In this document: positions 1-8,313 of the stretch, piece by piece
Layout: each line of letters starts with the position of its first letter
Position numbering within the stretch: position 1 is the first letter of the stretch
Origin: Haloplanus litoreus
Lineage (GTDB): Archaea; Halobacteriota; Halobacteria; Halobacteriales; Haloferacaceae
NCBI RefSeq assembly: GCF_042677945.1
Contig: NZ_JBHUDN010000020.1
Reading direction: 5' to 3' (one strand)
Length of the DNA: 64,000 nucleotides
The notes under the pieces: generated by a model
What the model was told of the DNA's origin: nothing
The model's database searches: none
Seen by the model: the letters and a program-made list of their open reading frames with translations, nothing else
Program-made: the position numbers and the translations under genes

Positions 1-2
1 AT

Positions 3-248
3 ATGAGTGCAACACACCTTGAAGCAGCAGTACTGTACACGCTCGCTACTGCAGCCTTCGTCGTTGCTATTGAGCTATTCCTCACTATCACCGGTGGAAT
101 CATTCGACGGGCTCTATCCTCACGTTGGGGTGGGGGCGGATCTGGTTCGACGCCTGAAGAGCGGATCCTGACTGATACCGAACTTCAAGAAGGAGGATAT
201 ACCGAGAACTCTGATCTCAAACCAATCCTCGGCCAGTTATTGATATAG
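3..248 (+). CDS. small membrane protein, unknown function
   Basis: Encodes 81 residues with one clear hydrophobic segment (about residues 8-35, VLYTLATAAFVVAIELFLT) followed by a Gly/Ser-rich, acidic tail, so it is predicted to be a single-pass membrane protein. The ATG lies two bases from the window edge, so the true start could be further upstream. The stop is one base before the next small membrane ORF, which suggests an operon of two tiny membrane proteins. I do not recognise a family. Confidence 0.5.
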   Translation: MSATHLEAAVLYTLATAAFVVAIELFLTITGGIIRRALSSRWGGGGSGSTPEERILTDTELQEGGYTENSDLKPILGQLLI

Positions 249-249
249 C

Positions 250-414
250 ATGCGTCGACGCAGCCGATCGAGGAACCCGCAACCAGATAACTGGCGTCTA
301 GTGATTGCTCTTCTTGTAGTATTCGTTGTTCTGAGTGGGCTGTCCGCTTATCTCGGAGTAGTCGCATGGTTAGCGAATTTCATTCATGATCTGTTCTTTG
401 GTGCTGCTGTATAG
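250..414 (+). CDS. 54-residue membrane peptide, unknown function
   Basis: A short ORF starting ATG one base after the preceding stop. It has a strongly basic N-terminus (MRRRSRSRNPQ) and then one long hydrophobic segment (about residues 17-45), typical of a small single-pass protein with its N-terminus inside. The tight spacing argues that it is translated together with the gene before it. Family unknown; the evidence is ORF spacing plus topology only. Confidence 0.5.
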   Translation: MRRRSRSRNPQPDNWRLVIALLVVFVVLSGLSAYLGVVAWLANFIHDLFFGAAV

Positions 415-453
415 TTCGTCCTTGACTCAGGAAACAAAACTAATTATCAACGA

Positions 454-1467
454 ATGAATCGAAGGACGTACCTCAAATCAGCTGCATCAATTTCTGCTGC
501 AACTGTTCGTTTCCCTACGATCTCTGCCGCGAGCCCCTCTCACGAGTTTATCGATGAATTTGGGCTTGCTGTTGTAGACTTCTTCGACGACGATTGGGAG
601 AGGAAAGATCTTGAGAATGAGGTCGGGGAGGCCGTCAATTTCGTTTGCTATGCATATGGAAAGCTAGCTGACCAGGAAGACGAGGAACACTCCGCCGATG
701 CTGGATTTCTAAGTCAGTTAGAGCAAATCAGCTTATCCAATCTCAAACAGAACCCAGAGGCGTACAATTGGATTGTTGAATATCTCCAAGATATCGTATA
801 CTTCGTCAGCGAACTCGATGTTTTCGCCGATTCAGTGGCCGATAGGCTGGAAAGCTTCGCTGAAGACGCCCGGAGCATTACGAAATACATCCCCTTGATC
901 GGGAGCATCAAAGGTGTCCTTGACTCTGGCTGCTCGATTCACAAATCACTCGAGCGTGATGAACAGGTCGCTGAAAGCGCCTACCTGGAATTTTTCAAGT
1001 ATGTGGCTTTGGCCGTAGTCGAGGTTGTTCTTCTCGTCACCGGCATCGGAGCATCGTACCGGGTAGCATTCGGTGCCACCGGCTGGGTGAATCAACAGCT
1101 AATCAATGTCGTTGGACGGTCCATCGGCTGGAGGGCGTATGCTTGGGTGCTAAGTCAGATCCACTGGGGAATCAGAGTTGCATTTGCTGAAGGGTCCGGC
1201 CTGGCCATAGACCGTACCGTTGGGGAGGTCACAAACATAGTCGTCTCTGACGCTCAGACGGTTGAGACGGATTTGGATAAAGAGGAAACACGGCAATGGG
1301 TTCAGAACGATGTGGAGGAGATCATTGGCTATGTCGCTGATGGAGAGCTCGACTATATGCTCTGGGAGCTTGATCAGTTGCAAGAAGAGACCCTCAGGAA
1401 GGCAGAGAGGCGACAGGACCGAATTCTACAATCAGTGAACGACTTCGTCGAGACCCTCCCGTTCTAA
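454..1467 (+). CDS. Tat-exported protein of unknown function
   Basis: Encodes 337 residues. The N-terminus carries a twin-arginine motif (MNRRTYLKSAA) and a short hydrophobic stretch, so export by the Tat pathway is likely. The mature part is acidic and largely helical in appearance. A hydrophobic segment near residues 185-205 (VALAVVEVVLLVTGIGASY) could be a membrane hairpin. No catalytic motif or known domain is recognisable. It lies 39 bp downstream of two small membrane ORFs on the same strand, and the next gene converges on it, so any functional link is with the left-hand genes rather than with the restriction operon. Confidence 0.72.
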   Translation: MNRRTYLKSAASISAATVRFPTISAASPSHEFIDEFGLAVVDFFDDDWERKDLENEVGEAVNFVCYAYGKLADQEDEEHSADAGFLSQLEQISLSNLKQNPEAYNWIVEYLQDIVYFVSELDVFADSVADRLESFAEDARSITKYIPLIGSIKGVLDSGCSIHKSLERDEQVAESAYLEFFKYVALAVVEVVLLVTGIGASYRVAFGATGWVNQQLINVVGRSIGWRAYAWVLSQIHWGIRVAFAEGSGLAIDRTVGEVTNIVVSDAQTVETDLDKEETRQWVQNDVEEIIGYVADGELDYMLWELDQLQEETLRKAERRQDRILQSVNDFVETLPF

Positions 1468-1548
1468 TATAGAACTCTACTCCAGAGACCGTTTCCAGTT
1501 GTGGTAGTCACCAAGAAAAAGTCCAGTCCTGTTCTTAACCACTATATC

Positions 1549-1571
1549 TCAGATTTTGAACTCTTTTTTGC
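1549..1571 (+). terminator. T-rich tract after the Tat-exported protein gene
   Basis: A T-rich stretch with a run of six Ts at 1564-1569 lies in the convergent gap after the 454-1467 gene. Oligo-T tracts are the usual archaeal intrinsic termination signal. No hairpin is evident. Confidence 0.35.
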
Positions 1572-1575
1572 TAAT

Positions 1576-1884
1576 TCACCCTGCTGGGACTACGTCGCGG
1601 TGACGGAATGAAATTGGAAGTTCCTCCTCTGTTTCCAGAGATTGGACAGTATACGTATACGCATCTAACGACCGACCAGTTTGAGAATCTAAGTCGTCAA
1701 TCGCAACTTCCGTGATCTCGCAAATCATTCCATGGTATCGGCTATCTGGATCATCGGGACCGAGATAGATACGCACTATGTCCGACACCGAATACGGCTC
1801 AGAAGCAGGTTGGGGAATGTCCTTCAATGGATAAACTCCGTTCGCGTTATTCGGCGGTCGTTTTCTGCGATTCTGCAGACGCAC
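1576..1884 (-). CDS. small SH3/KOW-like protein at the end of the restriction operon
   Basis: Encodes up to 102 residues from a GTG at 1884, overlapping the end of the helicase gene by 38 bases. A later in-frame start is possible. The pattern VRIYLGPDDPDSRYHGMICEI ... LPISFRHRDVV suggests a small beta-barrel of SH3/KOW type, as in proteins that accompany helicases or bind nucleic acids. This is an inference from hydrophobic spacing. It is the last gene of a five-gene minus-strand run (AAA ATPase, small ORF, Mod, Res, this gene). Real product likely because of the operon position and strong codon pattern; function unknown. Confidence 0.6.
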   Translation of the reverse strand: MRLQNRRKRPPNNANGVYPLKDIPQPASEPYSVSDIVRIYLGPDDPDSRYHGMICEITEVAIDDLDSQTGRSLDAYTYTVQSLETEEELPISFRHRDVVPAG

Positions 1885-4800
1885 TTTCGAGCACGTCTTC
1901 TACGATCTGGCTAACCTCGTTTGGGAAGTAGAGTCCTGCCTCGTGGAACTCTTCGCGAGTGTCCACCCGCGACAAGTCTCGAAGGTCGTTCAAATTCGTC
2001 TGGGAGATGACGTAGGAATGTAGGGAGACGTGGTCTTTGCCCGTCCGCTCTGCTAGTTCACTCTCGTACGAATCGATTCCGTCATAGAATTTAACGCGGT
2101 GGTCTTCCACTGGCTCTCCTTCTCGAACCATACCGTGCGGTTCCAGGAAAACAATGTGCTGAGTGTCTCCGTTCTGAAGCCACATGATGAAGTCCGGGAA
2201 GAACCGATTCCCATCGCTGAGCAACCCGACGCCTTTCCCCCGTGATTGATTTCTGAGAAGATATACCTCCCATGAATCGAGGATATTCTGGCCGTCGGGG
2301 GATTGGAAATAGCTTTTTAGATTTGTCACGAGCCGTTTCTCGCCTTTGTTCAGCGGTGGTGGCGAATAGTCGATGTCCTCTTCGTCAATACTTGTCTCCT
2401 CAGCGATAAGTGGGAAATACAGGTGGCGGTCGAAATGAACTCGATTCGGTTTCCCGTCAGCATTTGTGTACAACGAGTCGTCCTCGACTGCTTCCTGCAG
2501 TTCGCTCAGGAAGTCCTCGGCGCTCGTTTTGACTGACAGCGTGTACCTATCGAAGAAATTCCCCTGTTCGCGAGTTAGCTCATCGTCCATCGGGACGTAG
2601 GACAGCTGGCTCTGTTCCCAATTGCTCTGTCGTCCAGAATAGAACTCCTTGATGTATTTCCGGAGAACCATCACGGCAATCTGCTGTATCTGCTCAAGGT
2701 CGTCGACGTGCTCAACCTCGAGCATTGACTCCGGGCAGTACAGCGTATAATACTCGTTGGAGAGGATCTTTTGCAGTATTCTCTTCTCACAGACCAGATT
2801 CCGGTATCCCTTCTCTTTGCGGAACTGCCAGACCTTTCGGTAGATCTCGTGCCAGTCCAATAAGTCGAGATACTCTTCTGGGATTGTCTGAGGCTCTTTC
2901 TCATCAACCTCGTTCGCGGATTCATCACGGGACGACAGTACCCCAACTTGGGGCATAATGTCTATCTCGGGCGTGATATCGCCTGTAGCTTCAAGCTCCA
3001 GGTTGACCTCGTCGACGTACTCAGAATCAACCTCTGGTCGTACAACTAACAATCCCTGGTTCTGGAAATGGTCCTGGGTTTGAGTCTCGATCTCTACGAC
3101 TTCACGCGGCTCGGTGTCGATCCCCTCATCGGAGAGGTAGTCCCGGAACTGCGCCATGTAATCGGCACGAACGCCGAAGACGTTCAGCGTCTCCAGAAGC
3201 GGAAGGTTCGATGGCGGGTCTACTTCAAGTTCTGAAGACCGTTTGAGCGTTCGGTCTTTTCCCAGAAGTCGGACTCCTCTCCCGAAGAGCTGGATGACTT
3301 GAGACCCTTCTCCCCGCCCGAAGTTCATTAGGCCCATCGTGGAAACACGCCAAGAGTCCCATCCCTCGATAAACTTTCGCGACCCCATAAGCACGTTAAT
3401 CGGTGAGTCGCGCTTGTTGATGGAACGGAAGAGCGATTTCTTGAACTGGTCTGATTCAACGGTGATGTGCTCGTACTCACCTTCGACTCGGTCGAGGAAC
3501 ACCCGGTCCCCACCGATATTAATCACACCAAAGTAATCATCTGTCCCGCTCGCCCGAAGACCGATCTCCCCGTCTGCATTCTCGATGTTGACGAGATCCA
3601 GGCCGGACGACGCACGAACGTGGAACATCTCCTCCAGTAGCTGATCGTAGATATCATCGCCGTCGAGATCGGTGTCGCGGAGCGCTTCAAGCGCGTCGCC
3701 AAACGGATCGATCTCATCATCGTCGACCAACCCGGCGTCTTTCTGAAGAACGCGGTCGATAGCCTCCGGTACCCAATTGTCCTCGTTTCTGAGAACTTTA
3801 GCCATGAAGTTCAACGACTTCTCGACGTCGGTGAGGGTCCGGTCCTCGTTTTTGCTGACCTCGGATTGTGTCGCTGCGTTCACCGTGTGGCCAACGAAGA
3901 CGAGAAGTGGGAATTTGATATTGTACGTGTTCCGGACCGTATCTGGGTCTTGGTTGAACACGTGAATCTGCTCGTAGTAGGTAAGGAGATTCGCAAGCAG
4001 ATACCGATCACGGAGGTCAGTATCGACCTCACTCTCCAGATTCACAATATGGTAGTCCTTCCCGTATCCGTCATCGTAGAACCGGGGATACGAATAGTCG
4101 AAGAGGATTGACTTCCCGTACTCTTCCTCAACATCGACGCTTGCCTTCGAAAGTGCCTGCCCGAACGTCGCACTGTATTCGAAAGTAAATCCGTCTTCGG
4201 CGAGACTCTCGCGAAGCTTCCGCCACGTCTGGCCCTTTCCAGATCCCTTGTGCCCTTCGTCGACGAGGACCAGATTGTTGTGTCCGAATGATTCGACCTC
4301 TACGCTGAGCCCCTCGCCTTCCTTCTCTTCGACCAGTTTCTGTATCTCGATGACCTTAACTGGATTTTCGCCGGCGCCTTGCAGTTCGATAGTATCTGCA
4401 TTGAAGTGGTGACACGGAATGCTACTCTCGTGCAGGTCCTCGATGTGCTGCTCCGAGAGGCCTTCATTCGGTGTCACGAGGAGAATGTTCTCTGGGAGGT
4501 CCTCCGAGTCCTCTACGTAATCGAGATACTGGTAGTAGTTGATGTGCATGAGCAGTGTCTTTCCACTGCCCGTTGCCATCCAGAACGCTAGTTTGTCGAG
4601 ATCACTATCGTCGAACTTGGGGAACTTGATCCGTCCTTTTTCCTCGTTCTGCTCGTTAACAAACTCGTTGAGGTTGGCCAGAAACGCTTCTCGATTGTTC
4701 ACCACTCTATCGAGATACGCCTCCGTCATCAGACACGCCAGCACCTGGAACGGCTTCAGCGTGATCGGGTCAGATCGCCGTTCGTTGAGTGCTTCAGTGT

Positions 4801-5050
4801 GTGCTCTGACGTTCTCGTCGTACTGAAGCAGCTGTTCAGGCGTCAGAACATCACCATCGGATTTGAACGAGACGAACCGATAGACGTCGCTACGCCCCTC
4901 GTCGTCGTACCCCTCTTCCTGGTTGTCCAGTTCCTCGTAGTACTGGCGCACTGAGCTGGGGTCGTTCGGGTCGTCAACGCCGAAGGCATCACGGAAGTAG
5001 GCCGTCAACGCCATTCGCTTCCGTAGCTTCTCAAGCGCACTACGCGACAT
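1847..5050 (-). CDS. res: type III-like restriction subunit (SF2 helicase-nuclease)
   Basis: Encodes 1067 residues with the layout of type III Res subunits. The N-terminal half is an SF2 helicase: Walker A ATGSGKT near residue 160, DEGH box near 262, SAT motif in FEYSATF, and motif VI QLFGRGVRL. The C-terminus has the expected nuclease region, with PDFIMWL followed by FLEPHG near residue 970. Canonical enzymes have (D/E)xK there; this protein has ExH, so it is either a variant active site or a subfamily. It would translocate on DNA and cleave unmodified targets together with Mod. The gene overlaps mod by 11 bases, which implies translational coupling. Confidence 0.88.
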   Translation of the reverse strand: MSRSALEKLRKRMALTAYFRDAFGVDDPNDPSSVRQYYEELDNQEEGYDDEGRSDVYRFVSFKSDGDVLTPEQLLQYDENVRAHTEALNERRSDPITLKPFQVLACLMTEAYLDRVVNNREAFLANLNEFVNEQNEEKGRIKFPKFDDSDLDKLAFWMATGSGKTLLMHINYYQYLDYVEDSEDLPENILLVTPNEGLSEQHIEDLHESSIPCHHFNADTIELQGAGENPVKVIEIQKLVEEKEGEGLSVEVESFGHNNLVLVDEGHKGSGKGQTWRKLRESLAEDGFTFEYSATFGQALSKASVDVEEEYGKSILFDYSYPRFYDDGYGKDYHIVNLESEVDTDLRDRYLLANLLTYYEQIHVFNQDPDTVRNTYNIKFPLLVFVGHTVNAATQSEVSKNEDRTLTDVEKSLNFMAKVLRNEDNWVPEAIDRVLQKDAGLVDDDEIDPFGDALEALRDTDLDGDDIYDQLLEEMFHVRASSGLDLVNIENADGEIGLRASGTDDYFGVINIGGDRVFLDRVEGEYEHITVESDQFKKSLFRSINKRDSPINVLMGSRKFIEGWDSWRVSTMGLMNFGRGEGSQVIQLFGRGVRLLGKDRTLKRSSELEVDPPSNLPLLETLNVFGVRADYMAQFRDYLSDEGIDTEPREVVEIETQTQDHFQNQGLLVVRPEVDSEYVDEVNLELEATGDITPEIDIMPQVGVLSSRDESANEVDEKEPQTIPEEYLDLLDWHEIYRKVWQFRKEKGYRNLVCEKRILQKILSNEYYTLYCPESMLEVEHVDDLEQIQQIAVMVLRKYIKEFYSGRQSNWEQSQLSYVPMDDELTREQGNFFDRYTLSVKTSAEDFLSELQEAVEDDSLYTNADGKPNRVHFDRHLYFPLIAEETSIDEEDIDYSPPPLNKGEKRLVTNLKSYFQSPDGQNILDSWEVYLLRNQSRGKGVGLLSDGNRFFPDFIMWLQNGDTQHIVFLEPHGMVREGEPVEDHRVKFYDGIDSYESELAERTGKDHVSLHSYVISQTNLNDLRDLSRVDTREEFHEAGLYFPNEVSQIVEDVLESASAESQKTTAE

Positions 5051-8000
5051 TGGGGCTCTCCTCCATCTTCTCTCGGAACATGATTTCGAGCGGTTCTGCC
5101 TGCGCGATCTGGCTCTCGCCGTTCACGTAGACGCGATCGTACGATTTGCTGTCGAATTCATCGTCGAACCAATCTTTCTCTTCTTCGTAGTCAATGTCCT
5201 CCGTCGGTCGCCACGCTGTGAGGACTGTTTCAACCCCCGACTCAGTATCGACCTCACACTCGGTCACAACGTATTTGCGCTCCTGATGGGTCTCCTGCCA
5301 GTACTGTCGGACATCAGCTCCGATGAGGTAGTGGAACGTCTCGACGAGGTCGACGGTCGTTGGCTCACGGCTCGTTCCGTTCTGCTCGATTTTCAGCTCG
5401 TGGCTAAACGGTTCGTCGAACGTACCTTCTGGGAGAAGTGAAGCGCTGTCTTGTGATTCGAAGTCAAGCATATATCCCGACGTATAGTCGTCCACTTCTT
5501 CCTCCAAGTAATCCTGCAAGGGACCGCTGGATTCACTCAGAACAATATTGTTGAGTGCATCCTCGTAGGATTCGAGACGGTGGTATTTCACCAAGTGTGT
5601 CTGACCGTCGCGGGTTTCAGGGACACCCTCAGACCACTCATTACTGAAGGCGATCTTCTGAATACGAGGTCTAAGGACAGTGTCGAAGTAGTCACCCATT
5701 TCAACCATGAGATACGTCCTCTCCTCCTCGTCGTCTTCTCGATTAAGCTCCATTACTGCCTGGGCCGTTGTACCAGACCCCGCAAAGAAATCAAGAACCA
5801 CATCTCCGGGGGCAATACGGAGAATGCGTTTCATGAGCTTTGGCGGTTTTGGGCTTGAGAAGGGGTTCTCTTTGAATAGTGCCTGTAGCTCCCGAACTGC
5901 CTCCTGATTGTGACCCGCCTTCTCATAACTCCAGAAAGTTCGAGGTACAACCCCTCCGACTTCACTGAGGAATCTCTTATACCGAGGAGAACTATTCGTT
6001 CCATCTTTCCCCCACCAGATACGATTGTCTTCTACGTGCCTCTGGTGCTCCTCTTCTGAATACGCCCAAACCCGATCCTCCGTTGGGAATATTTTTTCTC
6101 CGGTGTTGGGATTCTCAATCGGATAATAGAGATTAGGTCGTTCATCCTTGGACTTATTTGAGGTATAGTTGTCCGACATCCAAGGCCCACGAGGATCATC
6201 GTCAGGATTCGTATAACTCTTGTTTTGTTTCTCAGTCCGGGGTAGCTTTTCCGGCCTCCAGACACTCTTGTCCTTCGCCCATACTGGAATGTAGTCGTGG
6301 TCATCACTGAACCACGTGGCATCGTTCTGAGGGGCATACTTCTTTTGCCAGATGATATTCGCTACAAAATTCTCCTCACCATAGATCTCAGCCATCAACT
6401 GATTCAGATTCCCCTGCTCGTTGTCGTCGATGTTTGTGAAAATAGAGCCCTCCTTTCCCAACAGACCTTTTGAGAGGTTTACTCGATCCGCCATCATCGA
6501 GAGCCAGGACGAGTGCTGGTAGCGGTCCTTATACAGGAAGTCACGTCCCCCTGTGTTGTACGGCGGGTCGATGTACGTACAGTCAACCTGATTACGATAC
6601 TTCTCCATGAGGAGATTCAATGCTTGGAAGTTCTCGCTATTCAGTAGGACTCCGTCCGTGGCTTCTTCGATATCCTTGAATGCAGACAAGAGTTTCAGCT
6701 TGAACTCGTTATCGAACAGCGCGGTGTCGATCATCACGTAGGGGTGGTTATTCAAGAACGTCTGATCGAACTCACCCTGCCACTTCAGATCCGTATCCCA
6801 CTGGTCCGTATTGTAGACCTCCCGCCACTGTTCCAGCTGCTCGTCGTTTTCAAGAATCTCGTCGTGTAGGTCGTCAGGGACCTGGTCGAGCGTGACCATG
6901 TAGTCGGTCTGGACGACAAACTTCTTCTTCTCGAAGAGCCGCTTCTGGAACTCCTCAATCTGCGCGAGGAACGAGATGATGCGTTCCGCAATATCGCGCA
7001 CTGTCCGGGCACGAAGCACCGGGGGAGACGAACCGTCGTTCGCCTTGATCAGTTCGTCGACGTCGAGAACCTCATTCTGGAGGAAGAACTCGAGCTCGTC
7101 CTCAAGGAACTTCTGGAGGTCCTTGTGGACGAAGTAGTCCATGGAGTTCTCCGAGACGTACCGGTTGAGGTGACTTTTCAGTACCGTCGAGGTGGCGTCA
7201 TCCTCTTTCTCAGCGGTGAGGATGCGTTCAGCATCTGCGTCCTCCACGTAGCTTAAGATACGGCCTTCGAGAGCCTCACACCGCATCTCGGGCGTCATGT
7301 GCGCGAATGAGCTTCGGTCGTCGTCTGTCGCCTCGTTGTATGCCTCGACGTAGTCGTCGGCCTCGTCTTCCGTGATCTGTCGGTACTGGAATCGAATCGT
7401 CACCGCCTGCTCGTCCGCGTCCGTCGAAACCGGGTCACCACGGCCAAGCACGAAGTATCGGCTGTCCCCCTTCACGTTGTCCTGCGGTACATCCGCCTCC
7501 TCTAAGCGGAACTCCACGGTCCACTTGTTGGCATCAAATCGATAGTCCGTGAAGTGCTCGCCTGTTTTGACGTAGTACTGGTCGTTGTTTGCCCAGTGGA
7601 AATACGTCTCTTCCCCATTGTACGGGACGTAGTACTTCGAGTCCTTTGAGGAGATCCGGCGCTTGGTGTGAAAGTCACCGTCTTCGTAGTACCGGGAAAA
7701 GAACCGGTACAGGTCGTTGAAGATACGGGCTTCGGTCTCCTCAGCGACGACGACGTCTTCCCGCGTCTCCCAGAGGTCCTGGTACTCTTCGAGGTCTTTC
7801 TGTCCGAGACTTGCGTACTGGTCCTTCAGCGATCCATCGGGGTTGAAGATATCGTCGTCCCAGTCCTGACGCAGTTCTGCGGCTTTCTCCTCAAGCTCTT
7901 CTTCGATCTCGGCGCGCTTCGCATCAGCCAGAGATTCGAGACTTTCGTCAACAGCGTCGAGGAGATCTTCTTCGATGAACTGCTCAATTCGGTCTCGACG

Positions 8001-8117
8001 CTGGTTCAGTATGCGGTAGACACCAAAGTCGAGATCGGCAGCATCGAACTGGAAGAGATCCCGTAGCAGTTCCTGAAGCTGTTCTCGATTACCGTCTCGT
8101 GTAGTTTGCGTAGACAT
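5040..8117 (-). CDS. mod: type III-like adenine-specific DNA methyltransferase (Mod)
   Basis: Encodes 1025 residues. The order of motifs is that of beta-class amino-methyltransferases: catalytic DPPYNTG near residue 516, a target-recognition stretch, then the AdoMet-binding FFAGSGTT near 777. It should methylate the exocyclic N6 of adenine in the site recognised by the restriction complex. The protein is much longer than the usual 550-700 residue Mod: about 480 residues precede the catalytic domain, with a charged helical start. That extension is similar in style to methyltransferases of BREX-like and large single-chain systems. It is followed directly by res with an overlap, and preceded two bases away by a small ORF. 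Confidence 0.9.
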   Translation of the reverse strand: MSTQTTRDGNREQLQELLRDLFQFDAADLDFGVYRILNQRRDRIEQFIEEDLLDAVDESLESLADAKRAEIEEELEEKAAELRQDWDDDIFNPDGSLKDQYASLGQKDLEEYQDLWETREDVVVAEETEARIFNDLYRFFSRYYEDGDFHTKRRISSKDSKYYVPYNGEETYFHWANNDQYYVKTGEHFTDYRFDANKWTVEFRLEEADVPQDNVKGDSRYFVLGRGDPVSTDADEQAVTIRFQYRQITEDEADDYVEAYNEATDDDRSSFAHMTPEMRCEALEGRILSYVEDADAERILTAEKEDDATSTVLKSHLNRYVSENSMDYFVHKDLQKFLEDELEFFLQNEVLDVDELIKANDGSSPPVLRARTVRDIAERIISFLAQIEEFQKRLFEKKKFVVQTDYMVTLDQVPDDLHDEILENDEQLEQWREVYNTDQWDTDLKWQGEFDQTFLNNHPYVMIDTALFDNEFKLKLLSAFKDIEEATDGVLLNSENFQALNLLMEKYRNQVDCTYIDPPYNTGGRDFLYKDRYQHSSWLSMMADRVNLSKGLLGKEGSIFTNIDDNEQGNLNQLMAEIYGEENFVANIIWQKKYAPQNDATWFSDDHDYIPVWAKDKSVWRPEKLPRTEKQNKSYTNPDDDPRGPWMSDNYTSNKSKDERPNLYYPIENPNTGEKIFPTEDRVWAYSEEEHQRHVEDNRIWWGKDGTNSSPRYKRFLSEVGGVVPRTFWSYEKAGHNQEAVRELQALFKENPFSSPKPPKLMKRILRIAPGDVVLDFFAGSGTTAQAVMELNREDDEEERTYLMVEMGDYFDTVLRPRIQKIAFSNEWSEGVPETRDGQTHLVKYHRLESYEDALNNIVLSESSGPLQDYLEEEVDDYTSGYMLDFESQDSASLLPEGTFDEPFSHELKIEQNGTSREPTTVDLVETFHYLIGADVRQYWQETHQERKYVVTECEVDTESGVETVLTAWRPTEDIDYEEEKDWFDDEFDSKSYDRVYVNGESQIAQAEPLEIMFREKMEESPNVA

Positions 8118-8119
8118 GA

Positions 8120-8311
8120 TTAGGTTCGTGATTGGAGGGGCCGCTCAGACTGAGGCGCACCGAGGAACGCAATCCCAATGTTCCTGTCGAATGGTCGTTC
8201 TTCAGCTCCGTTTTCCGTATGGTATTTGACCATCCGTATGCGGCTATGTTGCGGTGTTTCTGACCAGCCGTTGTAAAAATACCCGTTCGGTTCTGGGGTG
8301 GTACATCTCAT
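8120..8311 (-). CDS. 63-residue protein between ATPase and Mod genes
   Basis: A short ORF (ATG at 8311) that fills the gap between the AAA ATPase gene and mod with only two bases free on each side. This spacing is the main reason to believe it is translated. The product is basic, with no hydrophobic segment and no recognisable motif. A TTG three codons upstream would overlap the ATPase stop. It could instead be a spacer without a product. Confidence 0.42.
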   Translation of the reverse strand: MRCTTPEPNGYFYNGWSETPQHSRIRMVKYHTENGAEERPFDRNIGIAFLGAPQSERPLQSRT

Positions 8312-8313
8312 AG

